64,000 nt of DNA, from assembly GCF_014202495.1 (NCBI RefSeq), contig NZ_JACHHA010000001.1:294005-358004 (forward strand), given 5' to 3'. This document shows, piece by piece, positions 8,832 to 18,344 of the stretch (within the stretch, counting starts at the first letter, position 1; the number at the start of each line of letters is the position of its first letter). Source of the DNA: Cerasibacillus quisquiliarum. Lineage in GTDB: Bacteria; Bacillota; Bacilli; Bacillales; Amphibacillaceae. The position numbers and the translations under genes are program-made. The notes beneath the pieces are model-generated. The model was not told the origin of the DNA. It saw nothing but the letters and a program-made list of their open reading frames with translations, and searched no databases.

Positions 8832-9072
8832 TGACAGGCGATGTTTTGCTGTTTTTTTAGTAGTACGAGTTATTTCTGTATTCGGAATTGCTTCAGAAAG
8901 ACTTTTGGTCTGGATGAGTTTTCTAGATTTTATTGCAGATTATACGAACATTTAACAAGAGAAAATTAAAAATCGTATTTGGACTGCTTTACCATGATTT
9001 GCAATGTCAATCGCTTTTTGCAGTTAACTTTATATTATTAAATGATATGATCGCATGCTTGCTATGCCGATG
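8832..9072. other. Intergenic stretch, no gene seen
   Basis: A weak hairpin with T7 (about 8834-8860) may end the dehydratase transcript. One frame stays open for about 30 codons (8864-8955) but has no start or ribosome site and I do not recognise it. Confidence 0.4.
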
Positions 9073-9113
9073 AAAAAAACAGCACAAACTAACTGCTTAC
9101 GATAGTTTGTGCT
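9073..9113 (-). terminator. Terminator of the oligoendopeptidase gene
   Basis: Perfect 10-bp stem AGCACAAACT / AGTTTGTGCT, followed on the minus strand by GTTTTTTTC. Confidence 0.85.
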
Positions 9114-9134
9114 ATTCTATCACTTTTTCAGCTA

Positions 9135-10832
9135 TTACAGCTTATCATCTTCAACTTGATCTAACCAAGCTTCAATTGACTGAATGATAGACTCAACTGT
9201 TCCTTCTTCAAATGGTGAGTCAAGTCTTGCTGATTCAACGAGGCCAAGAAATGATTTAGAGCCACCTAATTGACATAACTTAAGATAATCTTTCCACGCT
9301 TCTTCGTGATTTTCCCGTGATTTTTTCCAAAACTGAAAAGCACAAATTTGCGCTAAAGTGTAGTCAATATAGTAAAATGGAACTTGATAAATATGCCCCT
9401 GACGTTGCCATAAGCCACCTGCTTCAAGATATGGCTGACCATCATAATCACGATGTGGCATATATTTATCTTCTAATTTCCTCCATGCTGCATTTCTTTC
9501 CGCGGGCGTCCAATCTGGATTTTCATAGACGAGATGTTGAAATTCATCGACAGCAACTCCATATGGGAGGAAAGTTAGTCCACTGACTAAATGTGAGAAT
9601 TTATACTTCTCTGTATCCTCTTTGAAAAACAGCTCCATCCATGGCCATGTGAAAAACTCCATACTCATGGAATGAATTTCAGCTGATTCACTAGTTGGCA
9701 TTAAGTATTCTGGAACACCTAAATCGCGACTAGAATAAAATTGGAAGGCGTGTCCAGCTTCATGTGTTAATACATCGATATCATCTGATGTTCCATTAAA
9801 GTTTGAAAAAATAAATGGTGCGTTATAATCAGCGATAAACGTACAATATCCACCAGCTTCTTTTCCTTTTTTCGCGACCAAATCCATCAATTCACGTTCG
9901 AGCATAAAATTAAAGAATGCTGCTGTTTCAGGAGAAAGTTCTTCATACATTTTCTTTCCGTTTTCAATAATCCATTCAGGTGATCCTTTTGGAGTTGCAT
10001 TTCCCGTTTTAAAATGATAACTTTCATCATAAAATTTAAAATCGGATACACCAATTCGTTTTGCTTGTCGTTCATATAATTTTGTGACAAGTGGCACGAC
10101 GACTTCTTCAACTTGCTTACGGAAACGGGCGACCATTTCTTTATTATAATCAATCCGTGACATGCGTACATAACCGAGTTCGACGAAATTCTTGAATCCA
10201 AGCTTCTGAGCCATGTTATGACGTAATTTAACAAGCTTGTCATATATTGAATCGAATTCATGACGATGCTTTTCAAAAAACCTCGTTCTAGCATCCAATG
10301 CTTCTTTACGAATTGTGCGGTCTTCATGTTGTAAAAATGGCCCAAGTTGTGCTAATGTGTAAACTTCACCTTGGAATTCGATTTGAGCAGAAGCGACTAG
10401 CTTAGAATACTCGGATACTAATTTATTCTCCTCTTGTAATAACGGAATAATATCTGGTGAAAAAGACTTCAATTCATATTCTGCTAGCTTAAATAATTGC
10501 GTGCCCCATTTTTCTTCTAATTGATTGCGATATGGCGATTGTAGTAGTTCTTTATAAAATAACGTATTCCATTCTTGAACTTCTGGAGAAAAAGCATCCC
10601 AAAAATCACGCTCTTTTTTGTAGAATGCGTCATGAGTATCAATTGATGCTCTTACAAATGCAAGGTTACTTAGTGTTGATAACCGGTTGCGATTTTTATT
10701 GATTGCTTCTACTGCGTTCATTTGTTCTTCGACTGATGATGCCTCTTTAAATGCTTGAATGAGCTGAAGTGCTTTTTCTTTTTCAGCTTTAACATTTGGT
10801 CGTTCATAAGTATACTCTGAAAACTTTAACAT
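9135..10832 (-). CDS. M3 family oligoendopeptidase (PepF-like)
   Basis: A 565-aa cytoplasmic zinc metallopeptidase that cuts short peptides. The thermolysin-type motif HEAGH is at residues 357-361 (H357, E358, H361) and the third zinc ligand should lie in SAEIHSMSMEFF about 25 residues later. The N-terminal two-thirds is helical, as in the family, and the length matches the roughly 565-aa Bacillus form. ATG 10832 is chosen because AGGGAGG lies 6 nt upstream; an upstream GTG at 10874 adds 14 residues with no ribosome site. The gene stands alone with its own terminator. Confidence 0.93.
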   Translation of the reverse strand: MLKFSEYTYERPNVKAEKEKALQLIQAFKEASSVEEQMNAVEAINKNRNRLSTLSNLAFVRASIDTHDAFYKKERDFWDAFSPEVQEWNTLFYKELLQSPYRNQLEEKWGTQLFKLAEYELKSFSPDIIPLLQEENKLVSEYSKLVASAQIEFQGEVYTLAQLGPFLQHEDRTIRKEALDARTRFFEKHRHEFDSIYDKLVKLRHNMAQKLGFKNFVELGYVRMSRIDYNKEMVARFRKQVEEVVVPLVTKLYERQAKRIGVSDFKFYDESYHFKTGNATPKGSPEWIIENGKKMYEELSPETAAFFNFMLERELMDLVAKKGKEAGGYCTFIADYNAPFIFSNFNGTSDDIDVLTHEAGHAFQFYSSRDLGVPEYLMPTSESAEIHSMSMEFFTWPWMELFFKEDTEKYKFSHLVSGLTFLPYGVAVDEFQHLVYENPDWTPAERNAAWRKLEDKYMPHRDYDGQPYLEAGGLWQRQGHIYQVPFYYIDYTLAQICAFQFWKKSRENHEEAWKDYLKLCQLGGSKSFLGLVESARLDSPFEEGTVESIIQSIEAWLDQVEDDKL

Positions 10833-10887
10833 AAAATGCCTCCCTTTTTTAACTATGTCACCATTCATGACCAATTGATAAATGCCT

Positions 10888-10937
10888 AAAAAAATATAAA
10901 AGATATAGGAAGGAGAAGAATCGTTTCTTCCTATATC
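10888..10937 (-). terminator. Terminator of the chemoreceptor gene
   Basis: Perfect 11-bp stem GATATAGGAAG / CTTCCTATATC, followed on the minus strand by a long T-rich run. Confidence 0.85.
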
Positions 10938-10967
10938 TCGTATTATACCGAAAAATAAGGGCAGTGA

Positions 10968-12662
10968 CTATATTTTAAATTGTCGGACAAGATTATTTAA
11001 TTGCTCAGCTAGCTTTGCAAGCTGTGAAGCACTTCCAGCAACTTCTTCCATTGAAGTAGCTACTTCTTCGGATGATGCAGATGTTTGTTCTACACCAGCT
11101 GCTGATTGTTCAGAAATGGATGCCACTTCTTCAATTGATCTGTTCATCTCTTCAGTTCGTGATGCAAAATTTGCCAATGTGTCTGAAATCATTTCAATAT
11201 TATCAGCTACTTCTGTAATGGCTTTATTAATTTGTTCAAACATTTGATGTGTATGTTGAATTTGTTTTGTTCCGTTTTCGACTTCTTGATAACTTTTCTC
11301 TAGAGATTTTGTGACGTTCTCGGATTCTAATTGAATGTTAGAAGCGATTCCCGTTATATTTGCAACTGAACTTGCGACACCTTCAGCTAACTTTCGTACT
11401 TCATCAGCCACAACGGCAAAACCTTTCCCATGCTCTCCAGCACGTGCTGCTTCGATCGCAGCATTTAAGGCGAGTAAATTTGTTTGTTCAGCAATATCTT
11501 GTGTTACTTTAACGAGTTCTGTAATCGCCTTTGTTTGTGAATCAAGTCCTCTCATCCGTTCGACAGCCTCATGAACAATTTGGTCTATTTTTTGCATTTG
11601 ATCTGATGACCCTTGCATTAACTCTCGACCTTCATGTGTTAATTTTAGAACATGAGAACTAGCTTTCTTAATATGAGAACCTGTTTCATTCGCTTCTTTA
11701 GCTTGATCGGAAAACGTGTGTGTAAATGAAGAAACATGACTCGCATGATTTGCTTGTTCTTCAACACCAGAAGCGAGTTCTTGCATCGTAGAGGAAATTT
11801 GCTCTGTCCCTAATTTTACTTCATCTGCTGCTTGCATTAATTCCTCACTTTGGGCACTTACTGTTTCGGATACTTGATTCACTTCTTGCAACAGTTCACG
11901 TAATTGAGTATTCATGATATTTGTCGTTTCTATTAATTGACCCGTTTCATCACGTGTCGTAATGGTTAAATCATCATGTGTTAAGTCACCATTGGCAATA
12001 AGTTTTAAACGATCCATAACTTTTTGAACTGGGTTTGAAATTTGCCTAGAAACATATGATGCAATAACAAAGCCGACAATAATCGTAATGATAAAGGTAA
12101 TAGACATGTATATAAAGGATTTTTGTCCTTCTTTCACACTTGCTTTTCCATCGGATATGATATGTTCATGTGTGACTTCTGAAAAGCCTTCTAAACGTTT
12201 CATGATTTCACGGGCAAGCTCTGTTGCTTCTCCACCTAATAAATCAATCGCTTCATCTTTTTTCTCTTCATCATATAGAAGAAAAGCTTGATTTGCGTAA
12301 TCGAGCCATTGTTTCTCTACTTCAAATAATTCATCAAGTTCTTCATTTGAGAATTCAGCTCTTAACTTCTGTTCAATATCCATAATTTCTTGCGTATAAT
12401 CATTAAAAAGCGTCCGATAGGATTCATCACCATATAATAAAAAGCCTCTTAAAAAACCTAGGCGTTGCGCGACATTAAATGCCATATCATGACTTGCTAT
12501 GAGTGAAGGAAGATGTTTGTTAACCATGTCTTCCGTTTCCCTGTTCATTTTGTTAATGGTATTTAAATTAATGATTCCGTTAACAACAATTAAAATAAGA
12601 ACAATTGAAAAAGCTAATAACAGTTTAGAACGTATTTTTTTGAAGTTAAATAAATTTTTCAT
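10968..12662 (-). CDS. Methyl-accepting chemotaxis protein with four-helix-bundle sensor
   Basis: A 564-aa transmembrane chemoreceptor. One membrane helix lies at about residues 13-32, followed by an all-helical extracellular part of about 150 residues (4HB_MCP type), a second membrane helix near 185-205, a HAMP domain, and the cytoplasmic signalling coiled coil. Its hairpin tip carries the conserved block around [23 protein letters not shown] 12662 has GGGGTG upstream; a GTG four codons earlier is less likely. A candidate SigD promoter is seen about 110 nt upstream. The ligand is unknown. Confidence 0.93.
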   Translation of the reverse strand: MKNLFNFKKIRSKLLLAFSIVLILIVVNGIINLNTINKMNRETEDMVNKHLPSLIASHDMAFNVAQRLGFLRGFLLYGDESYRTLFNDYTQEIMDIEQKLRAEFSNEELDELFEVEKQWLDYANQAFLLYDEEKKDEAIDLLGGEATELAREIMKRLEGFSEVTHEHIISDGKASVKEGQKSFIYMSITFIITIIVGFVIASYVSRQISNPVQKVMDRLKLIANGDLTHDDLTITTRDETGQLIETTNIMNTQLRELLQEVNQVSETVSAQSEELMQAADEVKLGTEQISSTMQELASGVEEQANHASHVSSFTHTFSDQAKEANETGSHIKKASSHVLKLTHEGRELMQGSSDQMQKIDQIVHEAVERMRGLDSQTKAITELVKVTQDIAEQTNLLALNAAIEAARAGEHGKGFAVVADEVRKLAEGVASSVANITGIASNIQLESENVTKSLEKSYQEVENGTKQIQHTHQMFEQINKAITEVADNIEMISDTLANFASRTEEMNRSIEEVASISEQSAAGVEQTSASSEEVATSMEEVAGSASQLAKLAEQLNNLVRQFKI

Positions 12663-12692
12663 TAGTTGGCACACCCCGTACGATATATTTCC

Positions 12693-12744
12693 AAAAGAAG
12701 TGTTTCATTGAAACGCATATTTAATATAATGAAACTTCTTTTAG
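12693..12744 (-). promoter_or_regulatory. Long imperfect hairpin in the chemoreceptor 5' UTR
   Basis: AAAAGAAGTGTTTCATT and AATGAAACTTCTTTTA pair almost fully (two-base bulge) around an 18-nt loop. It lies between the candidate SigD promoter and the start codon. Confidence 0.45.
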
Positions 12745-12772
12745 AGTCAAAAGAAAAATAGCTCTATATATA

Positions 12773-12799
12773 TTATCGGCTGTAATCATATAGAACTAA
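12773..12799 (-). promoter_or_regulatory. Candidate SigD promoter of the chemoreceptor gene
   Basis: On the minus strand GCCGATAA (12780-12773) matches the SigD -10 consensus GCCGATAT in seven of eight bases. A poor TTAG lies at the expected 15-nt distance for the -35. Confidence 0.45.
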
Positions 12800-13080
12800 A
12801 GGCCTATTAAAGCGAAAGTGTATCGATTTTGTGAACGGGGAAACGAGTCATCTACTGGCATTTATTCTGCTAATGTGGAATGTCATAAGAGCATCGTGTC
12901 TAGAGATATCAATCAGTATTCGTATGGACTTGTATAATCGGAACTTTATCGTGAATAAGTTCGCAGCTTTATTCTTATAGTAGCCATAAGTCGAAGGTGT
13001 CAATATGAGTTCATCTGTTTCTTTTACTTCAATTAGTGTAAGATAAAGTGTTATACATGTTAATATTTACGAAGATCCGT
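12800..13080. other. Intergenic stretch, nothing recognised
   Basis: No coding frame, hairpin or repeat worth naming was seen between the chemoreceptor promoter region and the terminator of the symporter gene. Confidence 0.4.
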
Positions 13081-13118
13081 AAATAAAGCGAAGAGATAGG
13101 CAACTATCTCTTCGCTTG
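13081..13118 (-). terminator. Terminator of the symporter gene
   Basis: Perfect 14-bp stem AAGCGAAGAGATAG / CTATCTCTTCGCTT with a GCAA loop, followed on the minus strand by TTTATTT. Confidence 0.9.
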
Positions 13119-13171
13119 CTTTCCTTTTTAGGTGGTTCATCACATATTTTAATGATTAGTATAATGATGCA

Positions 13172-14362
13172 TTAGCTCCATTTTCTTTCCGATTCTTCAA
13201 TAACAACACTTGCTGATGCATCACCAACAATATTAATCGTCGTTCGAATCATATCTAATATCCGATCAATTCCAGCGATTAATGCAATTCCTTCTAGTGG
13301 TAAATGAACAGCGGTAAGGACCATTGTCAGCATTACCATACCAGCTCCTGGAACCCCGGCCGTTCCGATTGAAGCTAGTGTTGCGATAAGTGCGACGGTT
13401 AATAACTGAGCGAGGCTAAGTTCTGTATTGAAGTATTGGGCGATAAACATAACAGCGACTCCCTGATAAATGGCTGTACCGTCCATGTTAATCGTCGCTC
13501 CAAGAGGAAGAACAAAGCTACAAGTCTCTTTAGATACACCTAAGTTCTCTTCGGTATTCTTCATCGTAATCGGAAGTGTTCCAGAGCTACTGCAAGTGCT
13601 GAAAGCAACTGAAGCGGCTGGAAAAATACCTTTGAAGAAATGTAATGGATTCATTTTACCGAGTGCTTTGACAGCTATAGAATAAATAATGAAGATATGG
13701 ATCAAACTAGCAATTAACATGGCAACGATCAATTTAATCAGTGGTAATAAAACAGACAAACCATAGTTTCCAACAACAGGTGCGAGTAACCCAAATATCC
13801 CAATAGGGACAAGCGTCATGACAATGCTTGTTATTCGATACATAATCTCAGCAAAGCCGTTAAAGAAATTACGAACAGGTATCGCTTTTTCTCCAACTAA
13901 AGAGATTCCAAGACCGATAAAAATGGCAAAAAAGATGATTTGCAATATTGCTCCATCAGCAAGTGATTCGAGAGGGTTTGTTGGGATGATGTTTAAAATT
14001 GTATTCAAGATTCCATCCGAATCAGTTGATTCAATATTTGTTTCAGGCGTTTTGATGTCTGTGCCACTTCCCGGTGAAAAGACGATTCCAGATAAAATAC
14101 CTATTGATATAGCGATAAAACTCGTTATTAAATAATAAGAAATTGTCTTTCCACCTAAGCGTCCTAGTTTTTTTAAGTCATTCGTACTTGACATACCAAC
14201 AATAATCGTCGTTAAAATAAGAGGAACGATAATAAATTTAATAAGTCTTAAAAATAGTTCTCCAAGTGGCTCGACATAAGTTGCTTTTTCCCCGAACACA
14301 ATCCCGACGATGAGTGCTAAGATAAAGGCGCCAATAATTTGCCATATAAAATTTTTTGTCAT
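13172..14362 (-). CDS. Dicarboxylate/amino acid:cation symporter (GltT/GltP type)
   Basis: A 396-aa DAACS-family membrane protein that takes up glutamate/aspartate or C4-dicarboxylates with Na+ or H+. Eight membrane helices and two re-entrant loops are expected. The serine-rich loop reads TCSSSGTLP, the cation-binding helix contains ATINMDGTAIYQG, and the second loop is AGVPGAG. ATG 14362 follows AAAGGAGG at 6 nt; an upstream ATG at 14383 lies before the ribosome site. It is a single-gene unit. Choice between glutamate and C4-dicarboxylates cannot be made from these motifs alone. Confidence 0.92.
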   Translation of the reverse strand: MTKNFIWQIIGAFILALIVGIVFGEKATYVEPLGELFLRLIKFIIVPLILTTIIVGMSSTNDLKKLGRLGGKTISYYLITSFIAISIGILSGIVFSPGSGTDIKTPETNIESTDSDGILNTILNIIPTNPLESLADGAILQIIFFAIFIGLGISLVGEKAIPVRNFFNGFAEIMYRITSIVMTLVPIGIFGLLAPVVGNYGLSVLLPLIKLIVAMLIASLIHIFIIYSIAVKALGKMNPLHFFKGIFPAASVAFSTCSSSGTLPITMKNTEENLGVSKETCSFVLPLGATINMDGTAIYQGVAVMFIAQYFNTELSLAQLLTVALIATLASIGTAGVPGAGMVMLTMVLTAVHLPLEGIALIAGIDRILDMIRTTINIVGDASASVVIEESERKWS

Positions 14363-14521
14363 GAAAAGCCTCCTTTCAATCACATATTTTGCTTTCCTTT
14401 TATTGTCTTGATTCTCCTTTCTCTTAAATGAACAACATGCTTGTTTAAAATATATTCATTCATCATTTGATTCATTCCAGATAAACGAAATCATCTTATC
14501 ACTATGTTAATATTGTTTTAA

Positions 14522-14550
14522 TTGACTTTTATAGATCGGAAGGATAAAAT
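14522..14550 (+). promoter_or_regulatory. SigA-type promoter of the small membrane protein gene
   Basis: TTGACT, 17-nt spacer, TAAAAT, about 48 nt before the start codon. Confidence 0.65.
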
Positions 14551-14597
14551 TATGTAATTGAGAAGGTCTATTACATATGATTATATGAGGTGATTTG

Positions 14598-14885
14598 ATG
14601 GTACAATCAGTGCTATTAATTGGTGCTGTCATGACAATAGTCTTAGTCTTACTTGGAATCGGCCTATTAAAAGCATCATCACGTGCTAAATATCTACCGT
14701 ATTATCCAGGAATGGTTATTTTTGCGACTGGTGTCATCTTAGCAACAATCCCAACAATTGTTGGTAAAGTGACAATTTTAGGAGCAGGTCTTGGTGGCTG
14801 GGGCATTGCATTCATGTTCTCTTCATCAATTGGTTTTATTTTAACATCAATTGTTGATGCGTATACAAGTGCAGAAGCAGCATAA
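14598..14885 (+). CDS. Small membrane protein of unknown function, three predicted helices
   Basis: A 95-aa hydrophobic protein with predicted helices at about residues 4-24, 38-56 and 66-86, and a short positively charged loop KASSRAKYLPYYPG after the first helix. I do not recognise the family. ATG 14598 has AGGTG 6 nt upstream; a TTG directly before it is also possible. It has its own near-consensus promoter and a terminator, so it is an independent gene. No neighbour suggests a role. Confidence 0.75.
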   Translation: MVQSVLLIGAVMTIVLVLLGIGLLKASSRAKYLPYYPGMVIFATGVILATIPTIVGKVTILGAGLGGWGIAFMFSSSIGFILTSIVDAYTSAEAA

Positions 14886-14890
14886 TGGAT

Positions 14891-14920
14891 AAAAAAAGAG
14901 CGATTAACCGCTCTTTTTTA
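14891..14920 (+). terminator. Intrinsic terminator
   Basis: A-rich arm and GAGCG / CGCTC stem with a 6-nt loop and T6. Confidence 0.85.
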
Positions 14921-15003
14921 TTTTGGATCAATTGACTGAACAGTAATCATATTCACTAAAATATGGTAAACTTATTTATATATTGAAATATGGAGATGTC
15001 ACC

Positions 15004-15897
15004 ATGGGTGTGTTTTTCAGTGCAGTTTTACCAACGATTATTGTGTTTATACTTGGCTATTTGTTACAACGTACTCGATTTTTAGATGTGAAATCAATCT
15101 CGACAATGGCGATTTATATTTTTCTACCAGCACTCGTTTTTAAAAATTTATATGCATCTACATTTGATCAGCGATTTATCATTTTATTTCTATTTGCATT
15201 ATGTTTGTTAATCGTATTGATCATTTTGAATAAAATATTTGCCGCATTATTCGGTTGGTCAAAAGCAACAGAGAGTGCGTCAATGTTAGCATCAGCCTTT
15301 ATGAATGCTGGAAATTACGGTGCTCCGATTATTTATTTTGGTCTCGGAGAAGAGGCTTTCCCATATGCGATCTTTTTTATGGTTGTTCAATCTCTATTGA
15401 TGAATTCATTTGGTGTCTATTATGCATCACGTGGGAAACGTTCGATTGGACAAGCCGTACTAACAATATTCAAGATGCCAGCAACTTATGCAGCACTTTT
15501 TGCATTTGTATTTCAAAAGTGCCAAATCGAACTAACTGAATCGATTTATTCAATGATTGGCCTTTTAGCTGATGGTTCGATTCCAGTGATGATGGTTGTT
15601 TTAGGCATGCAGCTTGCATCCATTAAAGGCTTAGAAATGAATTGGCAAGTCGTATCAACTTCTGTCATTTTGAAGATGTTTATCTCACCTTTTTTGGCTT
15701 TTTTATTCGTTCGTATTTTTTCAGTAGATCCTTTACTTGGCTCCGTCATGATTATTATTTCGGCTATGCCAACAGCTGTAACAACGACATTGTTTGCGGT
15801 AGAATTCGATGCCGAACCGGATCTTGTTTCAACAATTACTTTAATAACGACGGTTATGAGTGTTCTGACGTTAACACTTTTGTTAAATATATTATAA
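15004..15897 (+). CDS. AEC family transporter (auxin efflux carrier type)
   Basis: A 297-aa membrane protein with about ten predicted helices in two five-helix halves, as in bacterial AEC/BART-superfamily carriers. Family-like spots include FILGYLLQRT in helix 1, MNAGNYGAPI in the first half and AMPTAVTTTLFA in the second. Bacterial members move malate or other organic acids, but the substrate here is unknown. ATG 15004 has GGAGATG upstream; a TTG seven codons earlier is rejected. An SDR gene follows 15 nt after the stop, so they form an operon. Confidence 0.88.
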   Translation: MGVFFSAVLPTIIVFILGYLLQRTRFLDVKSISTMAIYIFLPALVFKNLYASTFDQRFIILFLFALCLLIVLIILNKIFAALFGWSKATESASMLASAFMNAGNYGAPIIYFGLGEEAFPYAIFFMVVQSLLMNSFGVYYASRGKRSIGQAVLTIFKMPATYAALFAFVFQKCQIELTESIYSMIGLLADGSIPVMMVVLGMQLASIKGLEMNWQVVSTSVILKMFISPFLAFLFVRIFSVDPLLGSVMIIISAMPTAVTTTLFAVEFDAEPDLVSTITLITTVMSVLTLTLLLNIL

Positions 15898-15912
15898 CTG
15901 GAGGATGTTTAA

Positions 15913-16704
15913 ATGGACTTAAACTTACATGGGAAATCAGTGATTATAACAGCGGCTAGTAAAGGCTTAGGTAAAGCAGTGGCTCTGGAATTTGTTAAGA
16001 ATGGGGCACATGTGCTCATGAGTAGTCGTGATGAAGAAGCATTAAAAAAGGCAAAGGCAGAAATCATTGAACAGACGGGAAAAGACTCGATTGAATATAT
16101 CGTTTGCGATATGAAAAAATCCGATCAAATTAAACGGATGGTTCAAAAGGCAGTGACATTATATGGAACAGTTGATGTATTAATTAATAATGCAGGTGGA
16201 CCACCAGCGGGAATGTTTGAAGATCTGACAGATGATGATTGGTACCATGCGTTTGAATTAAATTTATTAAGCTTTGTTCGAACGATTCGTGAAGTGCTAC
16301 CATTTATGAAAAGGCAACAAAGTGGGAGAATAGTGAATTTAAGTTCTTCATCAATTAAGGAAAGCATTGATCAGTTACTTTTATCCAATACGATGCGCCC
16401 GGGTGTTTTAGGACTTACGAAAAGCCTTTCACAGGAATTTGGTCCGTATCAAATTCTCATCAATACTGTTGGTCCTGGGACCATTATGACCGATAGAATA
16501 AAAGAGCTGAATGAAATCAATGCTAAAAGTCGTGGTGTATCAGTTGAGCAAGTCATTCAAGAAAAGGAATCGCTTATTCCTTTCAACCGATTTGGTCAAC
16601 CAGATGAATTTGCAAAAGCTGTAGTTTTCTTAGCTTCTGGTGCGAACACATATATTACAGGACAGGCGTTAATTGTTGATGGCGGCATGGTAAAAGCGCT
16701 ATAA
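15913..16704 (+). CDS. SDR family oxidoreductase with altered active site
   Basis: A 263-aa Rossmann-fold protein. The nucleotide loop is TAASKGLG, the NNAGG structural motif is at about residues 92-96, and a VNLSSSS strand carries the usual catalytic Ser. The expected YxxxK pair is absent: the matching stretch reads LLLSNTMRPGVLGLTKSL, with Leu and Arg where Tyr and Lys normally are. A C-terminal VDGGM matches the family. A minor SDR clade with LSNxxR in this place is known to me from annotated genomes, so it may use another mechanism or only bind cofactor. GGAGGATG precedes the ATG. It is coupled to the AEC transporter. Confidence 0.88.
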   Translation: MDLNLHGKSVIITAASKGLGKAVALEFVKNGAHVLMSSRDEEALKKAKAEIIEQTGKDSIEYIVCDMKKSDQIKRMVQKAVTLYGTVDVLINNAGGPPAGMFEDLTDDDWYHAFELNLLSFVRTIREVLPFMKRQQSGRIVNLSSSSIKESIDQLLLSNTMRPGVLGLTKSLSQEFGPYQILINTVGPGTIMTDRIKELNEINAKSRGVSVEQVIQEKESLIPFNRFGQPDEFAKAVVFLASGANTYITGQALIVDGGMVKAL

Positions 16705-16881
16705 TGCTATTTCTCATAAATATGTCAATAATGACGAGATATGTGAAGCCATGCTCTATCAAGAACCATTTTATCTTAACTTTCGCTTATTAGGGAGTAG
16801 AAATCTGTGGCACTTTCCTCATAACTATGTTACAAATATTAAAGAAAGATAACGATAGCAGCTCTTGAGGAAGGGGATTAT

Positions 16882-17325
16882 ATGAAGCGGGTATTGTTTG
16901 CTTTATGTAGTATATTTCTTGTTATATTTTTAACAGCTTGTACTGGGACTGATCCAGATGAATCACTTGTTGAAGTAGAAGTTGACCGGATTCAGCAAAC
17001 GAGTTTAGCTCCTTATTTAGGGACGATTAGTTTTGATATGAAGGATACACGGCGTGAAGGCGATTACTACTATTTGAATTATACAATCATGGCTAATGCT
17101 AAAGACGAATTTGCTGAATTAAGTCTTGCAGAAATTAATGATGTGATGAAAACGTCATTAAATGAATTAGGGTATGAAGCATTTGATTGTGGGGCTAAAC
17201 GAGCAAAGTGTACAATTTATAATATTGTCGTTAATGTTGGGGGAAATAAATACGAAATCGGGCAATTCGATAAAACAGTAAAAATGAATGGTAATCCGTA
17301 TGAAGACGACACAGAAGATGAATGA
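16882..17325 (+). CDS. Lipoprotein of unknown function
   Basis: A 147-aa protein with a lipoprotein signal (MKRVLFALCS, hydrophobic stretch, lipobox LTAC with Cys20). The mature part is acidic with alternating strands and an acidic tail EDDTEDE. Two further cysteines (DCGAKRAKC) may form a disulphide outside the cell. I do not recognise the family. AGGAAGGGG precedes the ATG. It is a single gene, convergent with ytaF over a shared hairpin. Confidence 0.8.
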   Translation: MKRVLFALCSIFLVIFLTACTGTDPDESLVEVEVDRIQQTSLAPYLGTISFDMKDTRREGDYYYLNYTIMANAKDEFAELSLAEINDVMKTSLNELGYEAFDCGAKRAKCTIYNIVVNVGGNKYEIGQFDKTVKMNGNPYEDDTEDE

Positions 17326-17326
17326 A

Positions 17327-17363
17327 AAAAGAGTGGCACTGTACCGGGACGGGCCACTCTTTT
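17327..17363. terminator. Bidirectional terminator
   Basis: AAAAGAGTGGC / GCCACTCTTTT, 11-bp stem, T-rich on both strands, between the convergent lipoprotein gene and ytaF. Confidence 0.9.
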
Positions 17364-17364
17364 A

Positions 17365-17991
17365 TTATAATAAAATATTTGTTAATCCAATTGTAATCAA
17401 AAGAATAGCAGGCAAAAAAGATAATTTTTGAAAATATTGTTTTTTAATGAGTATATGTCCAACATTAATGCCAAATAAGAGAAAAAGTCCACTCATTACA
17501 GCAATGAATAATGATGTCATAAAAGGTGGATAATTTAGCATTGCTGCACCGATTCCAGCTCCGAAAGCATCCATTGCTAAAGCAAATCCTAGTAGTAGAG
17601 CTTCTCCCCCTGATATATTACCAGATTGGTCAAGATCGGCTTTTTCTGGTGTTGTTAGTACTGTTTTAACGTCGTGGAGTGTCCCTTTTTCTGCTGAAGA
17701 AGAAATGAATTTATGTTTAGCTTTTGAACGATAGATTTGGAAGAGAGAAAACAGTCCTAATCCGATTAAGATTATTCCACCAATACATTCAGTATATTGA
17801 GCAGTGATTATTTGCTGTAGAAAGTCACCAACTAAAATAGCGAAAAATACCGTAATACCAGAGCAACACATGATAATGAGTATAGCTATTAATGGTACTT
17901 TAGTTTTGCGCATGCCATATGTCATTCCAACTCCAAATCCATCAATACTTACTGCAATAACTAAAAATAAAAAACCCATTATATATAACAT
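17365..17991 (-). CDS. ytaF: Sporulation membrane protein YtaF (MntP-related fold)
   Basis: A 208-aa polytopic membrane protein with six hydrophobic segments in two halves. The pair of acidic motifs (SIDGFGVGMTYG in the first half and AMDAFGAGIGAA in the second) is typical of the YtaF/MntP group, where such Asp residues bind a metal ion. YtaF is linked to sporulation in B. subtilis; transport of a divalent metal is inferred. A central loop of about 45 residues is hydrophilic. AAAGGA lies 8 nt before ATG 17991; an ATG at 17979 is an alternative. Confidence 0.85.
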   Translation of the reverse strand: MLYIMGFLFLVIAVSIDGFGVGMTYGMRKTKVPLIAILIIMCCSGITVFFAILVGDFLQQIITAQYTECIGGIILIGLGLFSLFQIYRSKAKHKFISSSAEKGTLHDVKTVLTTPEKADLDQSGNISGGEALLLGFALAMDAFGAGIGAAMLNYPPFMTSLFIAVMSGLFLLFGINVGHILIKKQYFQKLSFLPAILLITIGLTNILL

Positions 17992-18344
17992 ATAACCAAT
18001 CCTTTATATTAAAATTATAAGTTACAACAAATTTATTGTAGAACGCCTATGTCATGATTACCTATCTAAGTAACATAGGTAAGAATCTTTGTGCAGTGAC
18101 AGTGATTGGGAAAAACATTGAATATGTCTAGATTAGAAGATACTAAGAAATTGAATGATTTACCTATAGTGTATGGTGAAATGTCATATTAGTATGGGCA
18201 AGATGGAAAAAAGTAAGGCGGATTATTGAGCCATCTAAATAACGGGGTCACACGCTAAATCATTTTACAAATAACTTACGGAATCGCTTATGTTCGGCTA
18301 TTTATGATAAACTGTAAAGAGCGACTTAAAGAGAGGATTTTTTT
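17992..18344. other. Intergenic stretch with one small dyad
   Basis: TTACCTAT and ATAGGTAA (18058-18065 and 18075-18082) form a perfect 8-bp dyad with a 9-bp spacer. It lies upstream of ytaF on the minus strand and may be an operator. Nothing else was recognised before topB. Confidence 0.4.

Noticed and set aside
8864..8955. Remnant of a membrane protein gene after the dehydratase gene
   Set aside because: About 30 open codons without start, ribosome site or recognisable motif; chance is enough to explain it.
9887..10345. 152-codon frame inside the oligoendopeptidase gene
   Set aside because: It is on the same strand in another frame of a clearly coding gene, with unlikely composition and no ribosome site.
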